Position numbers and translations under genes: made by a program
Part shown: piece by piece, positions 60,203-64,000 of the stretch
Layout of the letters: every line of letters begins with the position of its first letter
How positions within the stretch are numbered: position 1 is the first letter of the stretch
Origin: Tardiphaga sp052076105
Lineage (GTDB): Bacteria > Pseudomonadota > Alphaproteobacteria > Rhizobiales > Xanthobacteraceae
NCBI RefSeq assembly: GCF_052076105.1
Contig: NZ_CP197245.1
Span: 5,084,001-5,148,000 of the forward strand
Length of the DNA: 64,000 bases
Direction of reading: 5' to 3'
The notes under the pieces: generated by a model
The model's input: only the letters and a program-made list of their open reading frames with translations
Databases searched by the model: none
What the model was told of the DNA's origin: nothing

Positions 60203-61636
60203 ATGGCTAATATGGAACAGGATCACTGGTCTCGCGTGAAAGGTCGGCTGCGGTCGACGGTTGGCGAAGACGTTTACTCCAGCTGGTTCGCGCGGATGGA
60301 TCTCGAAAGCGTGCAGGACGACAGCGTCCATCTTTCGGTACCCACCCGATTCCTGAAGAGCTGGATCCAGGCCCACTATGCCGAGCGCGTGCTGAACGCC
60401 TGGCAGGCCGAAATGCCGCAGGTTCATCGCGTCGATCTCACCGTGCGTTCGGCGATGCGCAACGTTGCGCCCGCGAACAAGGAAGCCGTCGCGCCAGCCG
60501 AAGCACGCCGCACCGAAACGTCCACCAACCGCCCGGCACCCGAACTCCGCGCCACGGCCACCGCGCCGGTGTCCGCAAGCCATGAAGCACTCGGCGGCTC
60601 GCCACTCGATCCCCGCCTGACCTTTGCGAGCTTTGTGCTCGGCCGCGCCAACACGCTGGCCCACGCCGCCGCACGTCAGGTGGCGGAAGGTCGTCGCGGC
60701 GATCCGGTGATGTTCAATCCGCTCTATATCCATGCCGGCGTCGGCCTCGGCAAAACTCACCTCTTGCAGGCCGTGACCTGGGCCGGCAATTCCAGCCCCG
60801 ACCGCAAGGTGCTGTATCTCACCGCCGAGAAGTTCATGTACGGCTTCGTCGCTGCGCTGAAGACCCAGACGGCGCTCGCCTTCAAGGAAGCGCTGCGCGG
60901 CATCGACGTGCTGGTGATCGACGATCTCCAGTTCCTGCAGGGCAAGACCACGCAGGCCGAGTTCTGTCACACGCTGAATGCACTGATCGATGCCGGCCGC
61001 CAGGTCGTGATCGCCGCCGATCGCCCGCCGTCGGATCTGGAAAGCCTCGACGAACGCGTGCGTTCGCGCCTCGCCGGCGGTCTCGTCGTCGAAATGAGCT
61101 CGCTCGGCGAAGAGCTGCGCCTGGGCATCCTGAAATCGCGCGTTGCCGCCGCCCGTGCGCATCACGCCTCATTCGACGTGCCGGAGCCGGTGCTGGATTA
61201 TCTGGCCCGTACCATCACCCATAACGGCCGCGATCTCGAAGGCGCGATCAATCGCCTGCTGGCGCATTCGAAGCTGAATGCTACGCCGGTCACGCTGGAA
61301 ATGGCCGAGCGCGAAGTACGCGACCTGATCCGCCCGCAGGAGCCGAAGCGCATCAAGATCGAGGACATCCAGCGTGTCGTCGCGCGCCAGTACAATGTCA
61401 GCCGGTCCGACCTCCTGTCGTCGCGCCGCACCGCGAATGTCGTGCGCCCCCGCCAAGTCGCCATGTATCTGGCCAAGACCCTGACGCTGCGCTCGCTGCC
61501 GGAAATCGGCCGCCGCTTCGGTGGCCGCGATCACACCACCGTTCTGCATGCCGTACGCAAGATCGAGGCGCTGGTCGGCAAGGACGTGGCCCTGCAGGAC
61601 GAGGTCGAAACGCTGAAGCGCCAGCTGCAGGAGTAA
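60203..61636 (+). CDS. dnaA: Replication initiator DnaA
   Basis: A 477-residue DnaA. Domain I (about 1-85), a variable Ala/Pro linker to about 130, then the AAA+ domain with Walker A GVGLGKTH (about 179-186), Walker B VLVIDDLQFLQGK (about 236-248) and sensor blocks, and the C-terminal DnaA-box-binding helix pair (RFGGRDHTTVLHAVRKIEAL). The start MANMEQDHW at 60203 was chosen to match the family; a second ATG follows three codons later and the frame extends 36 codons up. First gene of the dnaA-dnaN-recF set. Confidence 0.97.
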   Translation: MANMEQDHWSRVKGRLRSTVGEDVYSSWFARMDLESVQDDSVHLSVPTRFLKSWIQAHYAERVLNAWQAEMPQVHRVDLTVRSAMRNVAPANKEAVAPAEARRTETSTNRPAPELRATATAPVSASHEALGGSPLDPRLTFASFVLGRANTLAHAAARQVAEGRRGDPVMFNPLYIHAGVGLGKTHLLQAVTWAGNSSPDRKVLYLTAEKFMYGFVAALKTQTALAFKEALRGIDVLVIDDLQFLQGKTTQAEFCHTLNALIDAGRQVVIAADRPPSDLESLDERVRSRLAGGLVVEMSSLGEELRLGILKSRVAAARAHHASFDVPEPVLDYLARTITHNGRDLEGAINRLLAHSKLNATPVTLEMAEREVRDLIRPQEPKRIKIEDIQRVVARQYNVSRSDLLSSRRTANVVRPRQVAMYLAKTLTLRSLPEIGRRFGGRDHTTVLHAVRKIEALVGKDVALQDEVETLKRQLQE

Positions 61637-61641
61637 AGCGT

Positions 61642-61683
61642 CCCGTCCCGGCGCGCCGAAGCGCGCACCGGGGGCAGGACGGG
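61642..61683 (+). terminator. Large GC-rich hairpin after dnaA
   Basis: Outer arms CCCGTCC and GGACGGG with an inner GCGC-rich stem, six bases after the dnaA stop. It lacks a T run, so it may slow rather than end transcription into dnaN. Confidence 0.35.
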
Positions 61684-61876
61684 GGTGTTAACCGTCAAAA
61701 CTGGGGGCCGGAAGCGCATCTCTCTTGCGCTTCCCGGCCATCCACGCCACCTTGCGGTCCCCCGCGGGATTGAGCAAAATCCACTTGATCGAGCTTGCGG
61801 GTGTCATCGCCGCGGCGCCCGTTCGGGCTGCCGGGCATTTCCACACGACACCGGATTGAATCGGGCGGGTTTTGTT

Positions 61877-62995
61877 ATGAAGGTCACCGTCGAACGCGCG
61901 CAACTCCTGAAGTCGCTGAGCCACGTGCATCGCGTGGTCGAGCGCCGCAACACGATTCCGATCCTGGGCAATGTGCTGATCCGCGCCGAAAATGCCCGGC
62001 TGTCGCTGAAGGCCACCGACCTCGACCTTGAAGTCACGGAAACCCTGGCCGCCGAAGTCGGCACCGCCGGTTCCACCACCGTACCTGCGCATATGTTCTA
62101 CGACATCGTCCGCAAGCTGCCGGACGGCTCGCAGATCGTGCTCGAAGCCGATGGCGACCGCTCGGTGATGGCGATCCGCGCCGGCCGGTCGCGCTTCACC
62201 CTGCAGACGCTGCCGGAGAATGATTTCCCGGATCTCGCCGCCGGTGAGATGACGCATTCGTTTGCGCTGCCCGCCTCCGACGTCAAGCGCCTGATCGACC
62301 GTACGCAGTTTGCGATCTCCACCGAAGAGACCCGCTATTATCTCAACGGCATTTATCTCCACGCCGCCGGCACCGCGACCGCAGCAACCCTGCGTGCCGT
62401 CGCCACCGACGGTCATCGTCTGGCTCAGATCGACCTCAAACTGCCCAAGGGCGCCGACGGCATGCCGGGCGTCATCGTGCCGCGCAAGACGGTTGGTGAA
62501 GTGCAGCGCCTGATCGAGGATCTGGAAGCCGAGATCACCATCGAGCTGTCGCAGGGCAAGATCCGCTTCACGCTTGGCAATGTGGTTCTGACCTCGAAAC
62601 TGATCGACGGCACGTTCCCGGACTATGGCCGCGTGATCCCGCAGAACAACGACAAGGAACTGGTGATCGACAAGAAGGATTTCGAGAACGCCGTCGACCG
62701 CGTCTCGACAATCTCCAGCGAACGCGGCCGCGCCGTGAAACTCGCGCTGTCGGCGGGCAAGCTGGTGCTGTCGGTAACCAATCCGGATTCCGGCAGTGCG
62801 ACGGAAGAGCTCGAGGTCGAATACGCCTCCGACGCGCTCGATATCGGCTTCAACTCGCGCTACCTGCTGGACATCGCCGCCCAGATCGAAGGCGAAGTCG
62901 CCGTACTGCGCCTCGCCGATCCAGGCTCGCCGACGCTGGTGCAGGACAAGGACGCCAAGGGTGCCCTCTATGTGCTGATGCCAATGCGGGTGTGA
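61877..62995 (+). CDS. dnaN: DNA polymerase III beta clamp
   Basis: A 372-residue sliding clamp, normal length. It begins MKVTVERAQLLKSLSHVHRVVERRNTIPILGNVL and ends in the typical PMRV (YVLMPMRV), with three repeated domains of the clamp fold. Start at 61877 chosen by family; the frame extends 64 codons up without support. 240 bases after dnaA. Confidence 0.97.
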   Translation: MKVTVERAQLLKSLSHVHRVVERRNTIPILGNVLIRAENARLSLKATDLDLEVTETLAAEVGTAGSTTVPAHMFYDIVRKLPDGSQIVLEADGDRSVMAIRAGRSRFTLQTLPENDFPDLAAGEMTHSFALPASDVKRLIDRTQFAISTEETRYYLNGIYLHAAGTATAATLRAVATDGHRLAQIDLKLPKGADGMPGVIVPRKTVGEVQRLIEDLEAEITIELSQGKIRFTLGNVVLTSKLIDGTFPDYGRVIPQNNDKELVIDKKDFENAVDRVSTISSERGRAVKLALSAGKLVLSVTNPDSGSATEELEVEYASDALDIGFNSRYLLDIAAQIEGEVAVLRLADPGSPTLVQDKDAKGALYVLMPMRV

Positions 62996-63030
62996 GGCCC
63001 CTTCTGGCGCCGCATAGACTCACTAGATGT

Positions 63031-63166
63031 CGTCATGGCCGGGCCTAACGCGAAGCGTTGCTTCGCTCGATGTCCCGGCCATCCACGTCTTAACGGCCAT
63101 TCCGCAAGGGCGTGGATGCCCGGCACATCGAGCGAAGCAGCGCTTCGCGCTTGGCCGGGCATGACG
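63031..63166. repeat. Long imperfect palindrome between dnaN and recF
   Basis: Two arms of 57 and 56 bases (63031-63087 and 63111-63166) are near-perfect inverted copies, each with CGTCATGGCCGGG-type ends and a CATCGAGCGAAGCA core, separated by about 23 bases. This form, ending in CATGACG and GCCCGG, resembles the dispersed intergenic palindromes of Bradyrhizobium-type genomes. It lies 14 bases before the recF start, so its hairpin may affect recF expression. Confidence 0.75.
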
Positions 63167-63180
63167 AGAGAATTTTGCCG

Positions 63181-64000
63181 ATGACCGCCTCCCGCATCCA
63201 TCGCCTGTCGCTCACCAACTTCCGCAGCTATCGCGCGGCATCGCTGGAGACGTCGGCGAACATGGTCGCTCTCGTCGGCCCGAACGGCGCCGGCAAGACC
63301 AATTGCATCGAGGCGATCTCGTTTCTGTCGCCAGGCCGCGGCCTGCGACGCGCGACGCTTGAAGACGTTGCGAATAACGAAGGTGACGGTTCATGGGCCG
63401 TATCAGCGACCGTCGAAGGCGAAGTGGGCCTCGCTACGCTCGGCACCGGAATCGATGCCCCCACCGCTGAAGGCGCCTCCACCAGCCGTCGCTGTCGCAT
63501 CGATCGCGAGCCGGTAGGCTCTGCCACGGCATTCGGTGATCACCTGCGCATGGTGTGGCTGACGCCCGCGATGGACCAGCTGTTCATGGGTGCCGCCTCC
63601 GAACGCCGGCGCTTCTTCGACCGCCTCGTGCTGGCCATCGACAAGGACCATTCCGGTCGCGTCTCCGCGCTCGAGCGAAGTCTGCGCTCACGCAACCGCC
63701 TGCTCGAGGAGCGCAACGGTGACAGCCACTGGCTCGATGCCATCGAGCGCGAGACAGCCGAACTCGCAGTTGCTGTCGCAGCCATGCGCGGCCAGACCGC
63801 GATGCGGCTCGCAGAGATGCTGCGCGTCCGCGGCGAAGCCTCGGCCTTTCCATCCGCACTCATCATGCTCGATGGATGGATGGAGAATGCGCTGGTCAAT
63901 GAGCCGGCCACAGCGGTCGAAGATCGCTATCGCCAGATTCTGCGTGATGGTCGCCCGCGCGATGCCGCTGCCGGCCGTACACTCGACGGCCCGCATCTCA
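63181..64000 (+). CDS. recF: DNA repair and replication protein RecF (partial)
   Basis: The first 273 residues are present; the gene runs off the right edge. The N-terminus HRLSLTNFRSYRAASLETSANMVALVGPNGAGKTN has Walker A GPNGAGKT (33-40); EAISFLSPGRGLRRA and the MVWLTPAMDQLFMGAASERRRFFDRLVLAID block are RecF signatures. RecF loads RecA at gapped DNA. The ATG lies just after the palindrome. Confidence 0.95.
   Translation, partial: MTASRIHRLSLTNFRSYRAASLETSANMVALVGPNGAGKTNCIEAISFLSPGRGLRRATLEDVANNEGDGSWAVSATVEGEVGLATLGTGIDAPTAEGASTSRRCRIDREPVGSATAFGDHLRMVWLTPAMDQLFMGAASERRRFFDRLVLAIDKDHSGRVSALERSLRSRNRLLEERNGDSHWLDAIERETAELAVAVAAMRGQTAMRLAEMLRVRGEASAFPSALIMLDGWMENALVNEPATAVEDRYRQILRDGRPRDAAAGRTLDGPHL

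Noticed and set aside
60176..61165. Minus-strand frame of 329 codons opposite dnaA
   Set aside because: Antisense to dnaA, no family features.
1..64000. CRISPR arrays, insertion sequences or prophage genes
   Set aside because: No regularly spaced direct repeats, transposase, integrase or phage structural genes were found on reading the window.

Overview
The window reads as chromosomal DNA of a motile, GC-rich alphaproteobacterium, most likely of the Bradyrhizobium/Rhodopseudomonas group (Nitrobacteraceae). The rpsT-dnaA-dnaN-recF order, the rhizobial flagellar genes motC, motE, flaF and flbT, an FtcR-type regulator, a DUF3551 protein and Bug/TctC-type binding proteins all point that way. The genus is inference from gene content and protein style, not from a database search.

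Layout. (1) 1-9000: ssuD (cut by the window edge), a PAS-GGDEF-EAL c-di-GMP protein, yccF, a polysaccharide deacetylase, two small exported proteins, an amidohydrolase, a methyltransferase, tRNA-Arg(CCG) and a glycosyltransferase-like protein. (2) 9000-12430: a sparsely coding stretch with one small unknown gene, one membrane/coiled-coil unknown gene, a gene remnant and a 26-base palindrome. (3) 12431-45768: a nearly complete rhizobial-type flagellar locus, read mostly on the minus strand. Its units are motA-fliM-DUF6468-fliN-fliG-flhB; flgB-flgC-fliE-flgG-flgA-flgI-motE-flgH-fliL-fliP; fliC alone; and fliF-fliH-motB-motC-fliK-slt-flgE-flgK-flgL-flaF-flbT-flgD-fliQ-flhA-fliR followed by four small flagellar genes. 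DUF1217-flgF-fliI and the regulator ftcR lie on the plus strand. (4) 45784-58360: mixed metabolism and envelope genes (hutH, two orphan TctC-type binding proteins, a VOC protein next to an acyl-CoA ligase, an HD-GYP phosphodiesterase, a dienelactone hydrolase, a capsule-export lipoprotein, msrA). (5) 58482-64000: rpsT, then a 1.2-kb gap, then dnaA, dnaN and the start of recF.

How it works together. The flagellar block encodes the MS ring, C ring, export gate, rod, P and L rings, hook, junction proteins, one flagellin and a four-part rhizobial motor set (MotA, MotB, MotC, MotE). No fliD, fliS, fliO or flgM was seen. FlaF and FlbT probably control flagellin output after transcription. A GGDEF-EAL protein and an HD-GYP protein outside the block could tie motility to c-di-GMP.

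The most useful new observations are regulatory. An 11-base motif (CTTGTCCGRGG, one copy with a single mismatch) lies at a similar distance before fliF, flgE, flgB and in the motA/DUF1217 divergent region; it is a candidate FtcR box or shared promoter element. A 9-bp hairpin hides the fliC ribosome-binding site and is a candidate FlbT target. Eight GANTC (CcrM) sites lie within 316 bases in the gap before dnaA. I saw no CRISPR array, prophage, insertion sequence or clearly new defence-type system.
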